From contig JAMQCK010000042.1 of the NCBI GenBank assembly GCA_024196135.1, forward strand, positions 1 to 64,000: a DNA stretch of 64,000 nucleotides. Reading direction: 5' to 3'. Of this stretch, positions 12,169 through 22,979 are shown piece by piece. Origin of the DNA: Pleurotus ostreatus/Saccharomyces cerevisiae fusant. Lineage: Eukaryota; Opisthokonta. Every line of letters starts with the position of its first letter. The stretch's first letter is position 1. The translations under genes were made by a program, and so were the position numbers. The notes under the pieces were generated by a model. That model had not been told where the DNA came from. It searched no databases and was given only the letters and a program-made list of their open reading frames with translations.

Positions 12169-13766
12169 TCATATCTCGCCAATCGTAGGACCCCTTCCCT
12201 CCTTCTTCATGTCCATAACCTGCCACATATCGCAACCCTTCCCATCATTCTGCGCACCCGCGTAGCACGTCCACCAGTATTTATTCACCGCATCACCACT
12301 CCTATTTTTCATGTCTGGTCGCAAGATCATAGGAATCCCGCACTTGCACTTGGGATTCTTGTCGGACGCGAAGTCAGGTCTAGGAGGATCACGCATTAGC
12401 ATGTGCGGGCAAGACGACGTGAAGGTCTACCGACGGACCTGTAGAACCTGAAGGTGATGTTGATTCGCGAGTTGTATTCCTGGATATCTCGACCGGGACC
12501 AGGAGGGAAGGCAGGGCGGTATATATCGATGGAAGATTGCGGAGGAATTGAGTGCTTGAAGCGCTCCTGACAGGACGCGTGCATAATTGTCAGCTGCGAG
12601 TCGTGAGTGATAATATATTTCGGGGACGTTGTATACACACAGAGTTGTGAGGCAGAGACACGTTGAAGGTCCGTGGATGGCGGGTTTCCTTCTCATCCGA
12701 AGGGACAACCTCACGCAGGCTGAAATTGCGGCGAACACCTATATCCCGTCAACAAACGGCCGAGATAGTATGCAAAGTACTAACCGAGACTCAGCGACGC
12801 AATTGTTGGGTACGGACCAAGATTCGTCAACTGGTCTGAGTGCCAGCCCACGCTCTCCTGCCCACCCGCATACCGGTTCGACGCAGCGACATTGGCCCTC
12901 CAGCCCGAGTCGCCACCCCACTCCAAAGGATAGCGCTTCCGTTTTTTCATCTCAGCATTGACTATCTGCTCCACTATCTTGCAAGCCTCTTCCATCGGCG
13001 CCGGGAATTTCTGTGGCGGGTCCGTTCTGCGGCCATTGTACCTGCAATGAGTCAGTGATTTGTGGCAAAGGAATCCGAGTCAGACCTACCAGGACATCGC
13101 AGCCGCAGCATACAGCTGAGACGAGCCTTCCACATCTTCTCGCGCAAAGAAGGACGTAACATGCGGGCTCTCGACAACACGGTCGAAGAGCCACCATTTG
13201 TTGGGCTTCCAGTCCGTCGACAGATCCATCATCGTGTAGAACAACTGGCAAGCCAGCTCTGGGGGAAGTATGTTGAAGTGCAGAGTGCACGGCGTGTGCT
13301 CTGCCACTTTCTCTGGCGTATAGAGGGTTAATGGAGGGAGACGAGGCGGTCCTTTTGCCTTCGCGTCGGAGGATGGAGGTTTGAGTACAGTCATGAGGTC
13401 TACAGGTGGTTTCGAGGTTGATGAGGGCTTCACGCGTAATGAAGAGGAGGTGGTGGATTTGGGTTTCTTGGCGGAGGGTTCATCACTCGCATCCTTGCGG
13501 GAAGGAGCGCCTGAGGAAGCAGGCCGCTTGGAGGATGACCCCGGTTGAGGGGATGCTTGCAGCCAGCCCTCTAGGTTCGCGTCGCGCTTGCGTTTGGAGC
13601 CAGTGACCTTTGGAGGGGTAGCCTTCTTCTGCTTCAAAGCATTCGCAGCGGCTTCCGCGTCCCCGTCGCAGCTAATGAGCGCGTCGAGGATCGCAGCACC
13701 GTCAGGGGGATTATCGAGCAGACTGGATACCATGGCAATCATAACATCAGTATCGTTAGAGTCCAT
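12169..13766 (-). CDS. AlkB-type 2OG/Fe(II) dioxygenase with CUE-like and GRF zinc-finger domains
   Basis: AlkB enzymes remove alkyl groups from DNA or RNA bases. The start MDSNDTDVMIAMVSSLL opens a CUE/UBA-like helical segment (about residues 5-45) that would bind ubiquitin. A basic, Ser/Pro-rich linker with KRKR follows. The catalytic domain shows LHFNILPPELACQLFYTMM, then the iron motif GWHSDQ (His and Asp), the distal His in ERFKHSIPP, and RINITFRFYR with the Arg that holds 2-oxoglutarate. The C terminus, KCKCGIPMILR to WWTCYAGAQNDGKGCDMWQ, fits a GRF zinc finger, a nucleic-acid-binding module. Together this suggests ALKBH2/3-like repair linked to ubiquitin signalling; the link is inference. 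It is divergent from the M24 peptidase, with 390 bases between starts. Confidence 0.88.
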
Positions 13767-14156
13767 TGGATCTCCAGCTTCCAATGGTGTGCCAGGTGTG
13801 CAGGACCTTTGCTGAGTGAAAGTCCAGGAGACGCTGTGAATGATCGTGTCAGAACGCGTCCGTGGGAAAGGTACGCGCTCATTGTTCCGCCTCAGACGGG
13901 CTGCGCGCCACATGGCAGTATATCTACTGTGCTCTGGTCCTCCATGACAAGCTTCATGGCCTTGAAGTTGTCTGCGCCATCCAGCAGTGTCTTGACGCCG
14001 AAAAGTCCCTACACAATGACGCTTACACACCTGGAACTCTCGCGATCACGGGCGGACGCGTCCGCGAGGTGAGATATCGGTCGAACTCGATGATAACGGC
14101 AACGAGCGGCTTGTCTCAAACCTCGTCGCTCGAAGACCCAGAAGAGGAGACGCGCA
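13767..14156. promoter_or_regulatory. shared divergent promoter, AlkB and M24 genes
   Basis: This 390-base region separates two start codons facing away from each other and should carry both promoters. I see a TCGAACTC element near 14081 but no clear TATA box. The AlkB frame stays open upstream of the chosen ATG, but the sequence there is not like the family. Confidence 0.4.
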
Positions 14157-15878
14157 ATGGACGTCAAGGGAGCCAGTGAGCACTCACCCTACCCTTCGAG
14201 CTTTCGGCTCACGGAAGATCGTAAACGTTGGAAGGTGCGATTTACATTGCTCGCATTTCCTCGCAAAACGCTGACCACGATCTCTCTAGCGTATCCTCAT
14301 CTACACCTTCGCCATATGTGCGGTCGCGGCTCTGAACTTCCGATCTGAGATCTACAACAAGCTCTTCCTCTCCGAGCCACTCCCTCCCGATGACTTCCCC
14401 GACCTCCCCCTCCACTGCGCCGACAAGACCCCCATCGGCGCCTCCGAGTTCGCCGCCCGACAGACCTCCCTCGCCCACGCCCTCCACGCAGACCGCGCCA
14501 TCTACATAGCCGAACCCGGTGCCAACACCCTCTACTATGGCAACTTCTCTGACGGTGACTGGAAGCTCTCCGAGCGGCCTCTCCTGCTCATGGTCGCCCC
14601 CACGGGCTCTGGGAACGATGTGGTCGCGGACATCACCGTACTGACGCCCAAATTCGAGGCGACGCGGGCGAAGCTGCTTCCTATACCTGCTGGTGCGAAC
14701 CTGTCATACGTGTCGTGGGCGGAGGAGGCGAACCCGTATGAGATTGCTGCGTCGGCGTTCGCGCCAGCGCCGACGACGGTGTATGTCGACCCGAGCATCA
14801 GGCACTTTATTGTGGATGGACTTCAGAAGGCGCTGCCGGATGCGAAGGTCGTTATTGCGCCTAACAGTGTCCGGCAGTTGAGGGAGAGGAAAACTCCTGC
14901 TGAGCTGGAGCTTATGAAGTGCGTGAATGAGGTAGGAGCATTGGACTGAAATGGGTCATATTCGCGTTTGACTCCCGACACCAGGCGACCTTGCTTGCTC
15001 TGCGTGCAACACACAAGCGTCTCTATGCAGGCATACGCGAGTCGCAAGCTCGCACTATCGTTGCAGATGCTCTGACGGCCATCGGCCTGGAGAATGGCGG
15101 CTGCTTGACGCTCTTCGGAGGTAAGCATATCTTAGCACTTCCTCACCGGCCTCTTTCATTCTTGATCTACAGATAACGCTGCCCTCCCCCATGGCACGGG
15201 CACCGACCGCGTCCTCGGCGCCAATGATTACGCCCTCTTCGACTGTACCGCAGACCTGCACGGCTACAAGAGCGATCTCACTCGCGTATGTACCGATTCC
15301 TTTCCTCATCACTCCTCTCTTCTCCAGATAAACCTCGCACCTGATCTGACAATCATGATAGACCGTCGCTCTCCCCTCCGCCCACATTCCCGCCGACCAT
15401 CTTCAGATATGGGATCACGTCCACGCCGCGCAAGCCGCGGCCCTCAAGACCGCGAAAGCAGGCGTTGAGATGCGTAAGGTCGACGAGGCGGCGAGGGAGT
15501 CGCTAGAGGCGACGAGCTACGCGCCGTACTTTACGCATCGGTTGGGCCATGGTGAGTGGTCCTGTGTTCCGCGCGCCGTGGCGTAGGTGAGCTCACAAAA
15601 CCTGTAGGCATAGGGCTCGAAGTCCACGAAGACCCATACTTACGTGGTGGGAACGACCTCATCATCAAGACCGGGCATACGTTCTCTGATGAGCCGGGCG
15701 TGTACATTGAAGGCAAGGTGAGTAGCCTCAAAGAGTTTAAGTAGTCATTCCATGCTCACAAGAAATTCAGGTCGGCGTACGCCTGGAGGACTGCTTCTAC
15801 GTGGACGAAGAGTCAGGGGAGGGTGTGTTGTTTACCGCTGGTGTTGGGGGCCAAGCTGCCTCACCATGGTCACCGTAG
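14157..15878 (+). CDS. membrane-anchored Xaa-Pro dipeptidase-like peptidase (M24)
   Basis: M24B enzymes cleave X-Pro bonds with a two-metal centre. The start ATG reads MDVKGASEHSPYPSSFRL; exon 1 ends DRKRWK and joins RILIYTFAICAVAALNF, giving one signal-anchor helix right after a basic tail. The 'creatinase' N domain follows. The catalytic domain has all metal ligands: DCTADLHGYKSDLTRT (two Asp), THRLGHGIGLEVHED (His), FSDEPGVYIE (Glu) and GVRLEDCFYV (Glu). It ends GVGGQAASPWSP. The transmembrane anchor is unlike the soluble cytosolic prolidase and suggests a secretory or vacuolar membrane location, as in some fungal X-Pro peptidases (inference). It has at least six short exons. Confidence 0.9.
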
Positions 15879-16406
15879 CGAGTCAACGTAGCACGAAAGA
15901 AGACAAAGGACGAATGCAATCACCGTTGAGCTTTTACCATCCAGCTTGCCTTCGAAGACGCTCCCTCACTCGACCCTATCAAGTCGATAATTTAAGTACA
16001 TTTATTCCAAGCAAGAGCTGGCCGTTCGATACACTATGTATAGATTCCAGGTATGTATGAAGTTAGTTACTTCCCGGTATATAAGAAGTAAAGTCACAGA
16101 AGTCCGAACAAACGAAGGGGATAGTTAATGAATGGGGTATACCGCACGAAGTGGGATGCAAGGGTCGTAAATGTGAGAAACAAGGTCGTGGATGAGAGTA
16201 GATAAGAGTGCCGTACGAAAGCAGAACCAATAAACCGACAGAAGGGATACAACACATAGGTGATGCGACATGGTGCGGAGACGATGGAAAGGCCAGGGCT
16301 GGGCGATACCGCGATATGGCAGCGCTACATGGGCAAGACCCGTCTGACGTAGATGGAGCATGTTAGATCGCTGCATACTGCAGGTGAAACCACTGCATAT
16401 TGCGGC
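15879..16406. other. convergent intergenic region
   Basis: This lies between the ends of two convergent genes and should hold their 3' UTRs. It is AT-richer than its surroundings. No reading frame with family features was seen. Confidence 0.5.
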
Positions 16407-17170
16407 TTAGATCTCAAGCATTTCCTCCGGGGTGATGGGAGGGTGGGGGACGGCGGCGGGCGAGAGAGCTGCGCTGGGCGAGGGCGACACGTCTGCGTAG
16501 TGGCGCGAGAATGGGTTACGTGTCTGCAGGCGCGAGACCGGGGACGCTAGCGCGGGTGCGTCAGCTTACGAGTGCACTAAACATGAGAAGGTAGACTTGA
16601 TAGACTCACAAAGTACGCTAGGGTACCAACGACGTGGCTCATCGGGGCTCGCGCTGTCCGTGTGCGCGGGCGACGGCGTGAACGCACCCCGGCTGCGCTG
16701 CACAGCGCGCATCATCTCAGACTCCTCCGGCGCGACGCTCTGCACGAGCTCAATGCTCTTCGCGAACGAGGGCGAGCGCGCGTGGAAGGCCTGCGGACGC
16801 CAGGTCCGCACCGGAGACGAAGGCGGGTTAAAGAAGTGGGGCTTCAGGATGGACAGAAATTCCTCCATCGCCTCCGAGGGAAGTGGGGATCTGCGCGGGA
16901 GGGATCAGGAAGGTGGATATGGCCACGGTGGCGCAAGACGTACCGCGACGCCCGGGACGGAGCACGATCCGATGACGCATCCAGCGTTTCGCTTTCCGTG
17001 TCTGCAGAGGAGCTCGCCGCTCTGGTGCGCTCTGTGCCATCCGTCGCTGCGAGAAGACGGGACGATGGGGAGGACTTTGCGAACCAGTTGGTCTGCGCGC
17101 CGGCGAGGCGCACGGGCCGCGGGGCGACGAGGACGGGGGACATCTCCGTGGTGGCGAGGATGGTATTCAT
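16407..17170 (-). CDS. orphan Ser/Pro/Ala-rich protein
   Basis: I do not recognise this protein. Three exons join in frame: MNTILATTEMSPVLVAPRP onward, then from SPLPSEAMEEFLSILKPHFF, then a third exon from SSPVSRLQTRNPFSRHY to the end PITPEEMLEI. Length is about 220 residues. It is rich in Ser, Pro, Ala and Arg, low in predicted order, and without signal peptide or membrane helix. The most ordered piece is EEFLSILKPHFFNPP. SP/TP pairs (SPSPSAALSP, TPSPAH) look like possible kinase sites. Splice phases agree and a TATATAAG box lies about 145 bases upstream, which supports a real gene. It is probably specific to basidiomycetes; that is a guess. Confidence 0.65.
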
Positions 17171-17311
17171 GGCGGGTTAAGTGGTTAAAGACGAGCAAGT
17201 AGCAAGGTAACAGCAAGCGATAGCGATATTAAGAGCAGACGACCGAGCGAACGCTGATTATAGCCGGATTTAGGACTAAGGGCAAGAGCCAAAGCGCGCA
17301 AAGACCCGGTC

Positions 17312-17319
17312 CTTATATA
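17312..17319 (-). promoter_or_regulatory. TATA box TATATAAG
   Basis: On the minus strand this reads TATATAAG, about 145 bases upstream of the ATG at 17170. A pair of AGTTCAAC elements lies about 60 bases further upstream. The arrangement looks like the core promoter of the orphan gene. Confidence 0.5.
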
Positions 17320-17372
17320 CCGCTGACAAAGCCGGTGACCGGCCCTTTCTTGATCCGCCCATTGCCTCGAAC

Positions 17373-17395
17373 ACAAGTTCAACTGGAGTTCAACC
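17373..17395. promoter_or_regulatory. double AGTTCAAC element
   Basis: ACAAGTTCAACT (17373-17384) is followed directly by AGTTCAAC (17387-17394), two copies of the recurrent core 14 bases apart. They lie about 205 bases upstream of the ATG at 17170 and just upstream of its TATA box. Confidence 0.45.
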
Positions 17396-17706
17396 GATAC
17401 GGCCAGTAGCGTCTCGAAAAGCGATGCCTGCGCCCCAGGTCCTGCGAGGCCGAAAAGCTCGTGAAGCCCCCACAAGTTGACAGGATTTGCAGCTGCATAA
17501 CACGTACGATGCCAAGTACGGCGAACTCGACATGGGCCGCAGCCTCATTATATTGTACATCGGTATAGGCGGAGAAACAGCAGATAGAGAGAGGATATAG
17601 TCCAATACAGCGCGGTGCAAGAACACTCATCTTACACGTGTAGCCAGGCGTGGATGCTGGCTGCATGAGCACAGGAAGTCGGCGAGTGAACGGCCAGGTC
17701 AGATGC

Positions 17707-18266
17707 TCAAGCCTTCGGATTGAGATAGGCTGGCTGGTATCCGTCGCGCTCCTTCGGTGCACCCGTCTGTAGACCGTTTGGACCACTGCCCGGATGGCCA
17801 CCAGCAAGAGGGGGCTCCCATTGGCTATGGTTATTCGGTGAGCGATTAGGGCTGAAGCAGCATGAGGGGAACACATACCCTTCTTCCTTGGTTATAGGCA
17901 GCGCCCAATGGCAGATTCCACAGACCCAGATGTGTTTCCAGTGGAAGGGGATGAGGGGGATCCAGAAGAGCTCGAACCACTTCGTCCTCTTCGCCTTTAC
18001 GACGGACGCTGTAGAATGGAGCTGGTTAGCCGCCACGACACCCCGGCGAAATGTGGTACTCGCCATTGCGGCAGTGGGGGCAGACGCGAGGCTGCTGGTC
18101 CTTCTCAGGTTTGACCTTGTCGGACAATCCAACTGGTGTAAAGCGCAGCAGTCAGAGGGAGCTGTAGAGATCCTCGGACACAGCGACCTACAGATGATGG
18201 GTAGACAGACTGCAGGGGAAGGGTCAGTAGAGCATGAGGGGTACGAGAAAAACACTCACTGAACAT
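17707..18266 (-). CDS. small zinc-ribbon protein, paralogue 2
   Basis: Five exons give a 113-residue protein: MFICLPIIFG, the zinc-ribbon half QQPRVCPHCRN (Cys26, Cys29), WFELFWIPLIPFHWKHIWV, the second half VCGICHW (Cys61, Cys64), then QWEPPLAGGHPG and the end AYLNPKA. It matches the protein at 7230-7818 in order, Cys spacing and intron phases, but its tail is shorter and lacks the Gln-rich run. Keeping the shared phase between CRN and the WFELFW exon requires a GC-AG intron at 18009-18063, since no GT donor keeps the frame. Function is unknown; the hydrophobic N terminus and the aromatic strip suggest membrane association. An upstream GTTGAACTT site lies about 180 bases from the ATG. Confidence 0.85.
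18009..18063 (-). other. predicted GC-AG intron (55 bases)
   Basis: On the minus strand the donor is G|GCGAGT and the acceptor TCTACAG, with a CTAAC branch-like site 12-16 bases before the acceptor. Using it restores the reading frame at the same place and phase as the GT-AG intron of the paralogue at 7230-7818. Confidence 0.65.
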
Positions 18267-18445
18267 GATGAATGTGAAGGATTGACGTGTAGTAGTTGGA
18301 GGACGTGAGAGTTCAGGAAGAGAGCAGGCGCCTAGACGTCCGCCGAGCGCAGCCAAGTGAAGGCGGGGAAGATAAGATAAGATTGCTCGTCAGATGACAT
18401 CACAGCTTTCGGCAAACACCGAAACCTCTTTCTCTCAAAAGTCAT

Positions 18446-18454
18446 GTTGAACTT
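18446..18454. promoter_or_regulatory. GTTGAACTT element
   Basis: This is a half-and-core match to the recurrent quasi-palindrome, about 180 bases upstream of the ATG of zinc-ribbon gene 2. Confidence 0.35.
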
Positions 18455-18500
18455 CCGTCGCACATAAGGCCCTCCGCGCAACCTTCGCCCAGCAAATTTT

Positions 18501-19199
18501 ATGACTCATGGGACTGTACCCCGTTGCCAAGGACCCTTGACAGTGCAGCACGCGAGGAATACCCCTCTTCTCAAGAATTACAGGGGATTTTGCGCCTCCG
18601 TTGTCGGCAACGGAAGCGACACTTACAGAAGCCCTCCAACCATGCCAGGCAGCGGACTTGGCGCGGAAATTGCTGGCGTGGTTCTTTGGGGACCTCTACC
18701 TCACGATCTGCGCCCACATGAGCCACGCCCGTGCCTCTGTCGAGAGAGAAACACACACGGTCTTTGTCCGCCTCAACCGCCCAAGCGTGCACCAGTCGCG
18801 CCCAAGATTAGGTACGTGAGCACCTATGAGTGCCCTTTCGACGGTCTACCTACGCCTTGCCTTCCTGATGATCATAGTGGCTGGCATATATTTGTGGCAC
18901 GCCTTCGATCCGCGGACGCGATCTCCCTCCCTTACGCCGCTTATCTGATCGCCCCGCTCGCTGCGGGACGAATTATCGTTTTCCTGGAGTTTCCGCCAAC
19001 GACCAAGCGGCACGAACCATGGCGGAAGACCCCAGCTAGCCCGCTACCGGCGGAGAAGGGCACTGTTCTCATGTTTTCCTTCCATTTTCATCTTTCCGCA
19101 AGCGCCTACGATATGATGACCACTGTCACCTCAAGCACACCCCCCACGCGCCTAAACGGCGACAGCCATCTCCTCCGTCACCCTAATAATCTCCCATAG
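18501..19199 (+). CDS. uncertain long open frame, no recognised family
   Basis: An ATG-started frame of 232 codons runs without introns from MTHGTVPRCQGPL to LLRHPNNLP. It has no motif I know. It is Pro- and Arg-rich with a few Cys. A mildly hydrophobic stretch (ISLPYAAYLIAPLAAGRIIVF) near residue 145 could be one membrane segment. In this GC-rich genome, frames of this length also appear by chance on the wrong strand of real genes, and the lack of introns is unusual here. I treat it as a candidate only. Confidence 0.2.
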   Translation: MTHGTVPRCQGPLTVQHARNTPLLKNYRGFCASVVGNGSDTYRSPPTMPGSGLGAEIAGVVLWGPLPHDLRPHEPRPCLCRERNTHGLCPPQPPKRAPVAPKIRYVSTYECPFDGLPTPCLPDDHSGWHIFVARLRSADAISLPYAAYLIAPLAAGRIIVFLEFPPTTKRHEPWRKTPASPLPAEKGTVLMFSFHFHLSASAYDMMTTVTSSTPPTRLNGDSHLLRHPNNLP

Positions 19200-20117
19200 C
19201 CCGACTGCCAACTTCGGAATCGCCGACGCACTGACAATGAGCCCATCGCGCGCCTTCTCGCCTGGTGCAAATCAGGCTTCCAGAAGCCCTTGCCCCGCAC
19301 CACGGTCAGGTGCCGCCGGTAATTCTGCGCGCTGCCCCGCCATTCGAAGCCAGGCTCAGTGCGTCAAGGGCGGCGTCCACCCATCTATTAGGCATAGCGC
19401 GACAGGCGCGGTCCATCTCTCCCACTATATCTGAGGCCTACTGAATAGGCGTCCCCCAGCGAGAGCGAGGACTTCACGGCCGACGGGAGACTATGGGAAA
19501 CCATGTCCCGCACAACACCCTCGCGCGGCCTCTTTCTTACGACGGCGCGGTCAGAGCCGCTATGGCGTGCCCTAAAATGTGGCCAGATGACCGGCCTTCG
19601 AGCCCATGGTTATGGCGCGATCGACATGGTCATCACCGACGCGCATCTCGAAAACACACGTTCGAAGAGGTCATGGTCGTGCAATTGCCGCACCTGCAGG
19701 CAGGCGCGCACTGGAGTAATGCTGCACAAAGCTCATACCGTTATACGAAATGACTATGTACGTACGGGGCGTAATTATGTAGTGATGATAACTAAAGAGA
19801 TGCAGGCGCACAGATTACGGTAGGACGGGCTCTTGGTGCTTGTAAGTATGCAGCAACGCGGTCGGATAGCGCACTAGGAATTCAGCGTAGGATAACTACG
19901 GGATCTAGGATATGGACATAATGCAGATATCCGCGAAGGCGATGGAATGATGTATAGAAAACAGTGTGAAGGATTCATGATCTAGTAGGGAAGCGGGACA
20001 AAGCATGCGGGAGGCGAGAGCAATGGAAGTAGCTGAAAGCACGGACTAGACTGACGGGTAAGATACATACACGGTAAGAGTCCAAGATCTCTGAGCAGCG
20101 AGCAACATTGCAAGATA

Positions 20118-22979
20118 TTAGTGATGATAGAAACCGTGGTCGTCCTGGAATGAGTTGACGTCCGGCGGACCAGGCGAGGGGCCCATATTGCCGGGCGTGA
20201 AGACGCCGACGCCCGTGTCCATGTAGCCGGAACTGCGATGGTCGAAGGGCGCTGCAGCGACAACGCCGGACGCAGGGTTATCGACAGACATCACCCCGAA
20301 CGTGTCGAGGTCACCGGACGACCCCTGGAAAAACGCGCCGGGGTCCTCCATATCGCTTTTGAAGACGGGCATGGTCGACACTGGACTCGCGAACATTGGT
20401 GAGCCTCCTCCGCTCACGCCAGTAGTGCTAGTGCTGTTCGTACCAGATGTAGCCGTGCCAGGCGGGCTGTAAGAAGACCAGACGCTGCCGTCGGCGCTGA
20501 CCGCGGTCGTAGGCGCAGAAGCGATGCCCCGGATAGGACCGTCAGGCAGAGTGAGCGGTGGTGGTTGAGGACGACCGTGGACGTGGGCCGGCACAGTGAG
20601 CATACCCTGAGACCCAGGCCGCGAGGATTCCGCGTCAGGCGCGAAGACCGGTGACGACGAGAAAGGTGCTTCGACGCGGTAGTGCATCTGCCCGTCGCCC
20701 GTAGAGAACTGCATCGACGACTTCGTCTGCCAGATCAGGCGGATTGTCTGCTCGCGGTCATCGCTCTTGGACAGCGCCCAGTTCATCTCGCTGAGCGCAG
20801 AGATCGTGAGTGCGACGCCCTCCTCTAGATCGGCCGGAGACAGGCGGCAGGCCTCCAGCTTGAAGTCATCGGCGCCGTCCTTCTTCACGCTGGCGGCGAG
20901 CACGCCTGCGAAGAAGCAGCCGTCGCGCACGATGCCAGTGTCCCAGCGGAAGAGGCCCGAGCTGTCCATGTGGTTGCCGCTATGCGAGGCGTGCATCTTG
21001 ATGATGGAGAGCGTCTTAGGGAGCAGCTCAAGACACCTACGCGTCGCCACATCTTGCAGCTGGTATGCGATATGCGGGACGGGCTTGTGGGGCGTGCTCG
21101 CCCCGGTGTTCAACACCTGCTTCAAGGACTCCCGTACGATGTTATCTGATGGCTATGAGCAATGGGTCAGAGTTCAGGATAGCAAGCAAACTCACGACAT
21201 TCGAAGATGGCCACCTGCAAAAGTTATCGAGTCAGCGATGCACTATAGCACTAAAGCGATAAACGTACCTGCCAGGCACCTACGAAGCGCTGAAGGTCAA
21301 AGACACTCTCCTCGCTGGCCGCTGTGCTCAGCCGTATGCCATCGAAGTCCTCCCAGCAGCGATCAAGCCCGTCCCAGATTTCGCGCATGCCCTGCGCGTC
21401 GATGCCCTGGCCATCTTCGATCCGGCGCATAGCAGAGACACTCGTCAAGGCCGCGTTGATCTTCCAGCATACGGCCGCAAGGTGCAAAGGCATCATGAAG
21501 AGGTATCCGTTGCCACTTTGGCCGGAGGACGGCGAGTGCATGCCCATCGGAGAGGAGGGGAACGACGGCGAGTAGGGTGAATACGAGTGGCCAATGGCGA
21601 TCGACAGACGATTAATGGTGTCGATGTCAATTTCATCGCTGAGGGCAAGGTCAGCGACGCTGGAAAGCGGGAGAGGTAAAAGCCCTTACAAAACAAGCCT
21701 ATTCCCTGACAGACCATTGGTGAAGGCGTCCTGGATGATGGCGTATGACAGAATGCGTAGGCGTGTTATCGTCTGGTCGGGGGACTGCGGCGACGAGGCA
21801 GCATGCGAACAGCATAGCGCGCGAGCTTGCATGAGTGCGACCTCAGTGAAGTTGTTACGTTCCAAAGGAATAAAATCTGAGACGTCGTAAGCCTTCCGGT
21901 AATTGCAGGCGCGAGGGAGAATTACCCTCAAGAAGCGGCGTTATGAGCAGCAACGCGCGACACCCGTCCCATGATGGCTTACGCAACAGGCCGTGCATAT
22001 CGACGAGTTCGAGCAACTCGCGCAACATCGCGATCGTGCGGTCTTTCCGGCCTTGCCGCTTTGTCGACGCATCACACGCCTTGTGGCCATGCGCGCTCGT
22101 CGTCGTGCTGGCGCTGCGAGTGCGGGCTCGATTGGGGTCCTCGTCGATGGATGAAGGCTCGCATACGCCGCGTTCATCGACACCGAAAGAGGCCGCCCAG
22201 ACGACAAGGACCAGAGTGAGGATCTCCCCTGGAGCACCAAGGCTATTGTTGCCTTTGGAGTGAGCCGACACTCGAGCGGCGAGCTCTGTAGGATCTAGGA
22301 CGGGACCTACGAGGCGTTCAGATTGAGAAAGGTGTGAGAAAAAAGTTCGAGAGACGCACGCTGCATATGGAATAGCTTCCAGAATTGCGAACTAAAGAAT
22401 TCTGGCTGGAGGCTCGGTATCGTCACTTGCCGGTGCGCACTAGCACCGAGCGCAGGACCTGCGTTGTTATCGACTTTGCCGTAGATAGCCTCTGGAGATG
22501 AAGTCAGTAAAACCGCCGATGTAGAATCATGGCGAGACGCACCGACTTGCTGCAGCCGCCGCCCCCTTCTAAGTAATTTGACGGCCTTGACGTCTGCGAA
22601 CTCGTCACTAGAGCGCGGTCAGTCAGATGATGCATGATCGAAGGCACGATGCGTACACGCATTTGAGACCGCGTTCCTTGCAATTTGAGCATGCAGGCGG
22701 CGATCCATTCACGGACGGCAGGTCCTTCAGATCGCAGCGCACTCTGTGGCATACGATGAGCTGTGTCAGGACTGACCAAGGAAAATGCCGTACCTCCGCA
22801 TACGACAAGCGCCGCACGCGCTGAACTAAGCCAGGGTCAGACAGAGATTGAAGAAAAAAAGGGACGCGTACCTGCTGCCTGCTTGACTTTGGCTGGCCCG
22901 ATGGGCGCCTGGGTGCGGGGTATGGGGCTGACGCGCTCCGCGACGTGGCCGGCGACGTTGACGAGCTCCTGGGCGACAT
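20118..22979 (-). CDS. Zn2Cys6 fungal transcription factor
   Basis: The start reads MSPRSSSTSPATSRSASAPY. After a 46-base intron the binuclear zinc cluster is assembled: CGACRMRRVRC, a 14-residue linker, then CSNCKERGLKC, a full C-x2-C-x6-C pattern twice. The linker DEFADVKAVKLLRRGRRLQQV follows. The middle of the protein carries a long helical regulatory region (for example RTIAMLRELLELVDMHGLLR and GMREIWDGLDRCWEDFDGI), as in fungal-specific factors. The last exon encodes a Ser/Thr/Pro/Gly-rich tail that ends FQDDHGFYHH and could be an activation domain. The target genes are unknown. No adjacent metabolic cluster hints at a pathway-specific role. Confidence 0.88.

Larger units (their letters stand above)
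18267..20117. other. gene-poor stretch
   Basis: Apart from the uncertain 232-codon frame at 18501-19199, I see no gene. The left end should be the promoter of zinc-ribbon 2, with GTTGAACTT at 18446-18454. The right end should be the 3' UTR of the Zn2Cys6 factor. Confidence 0.45.
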
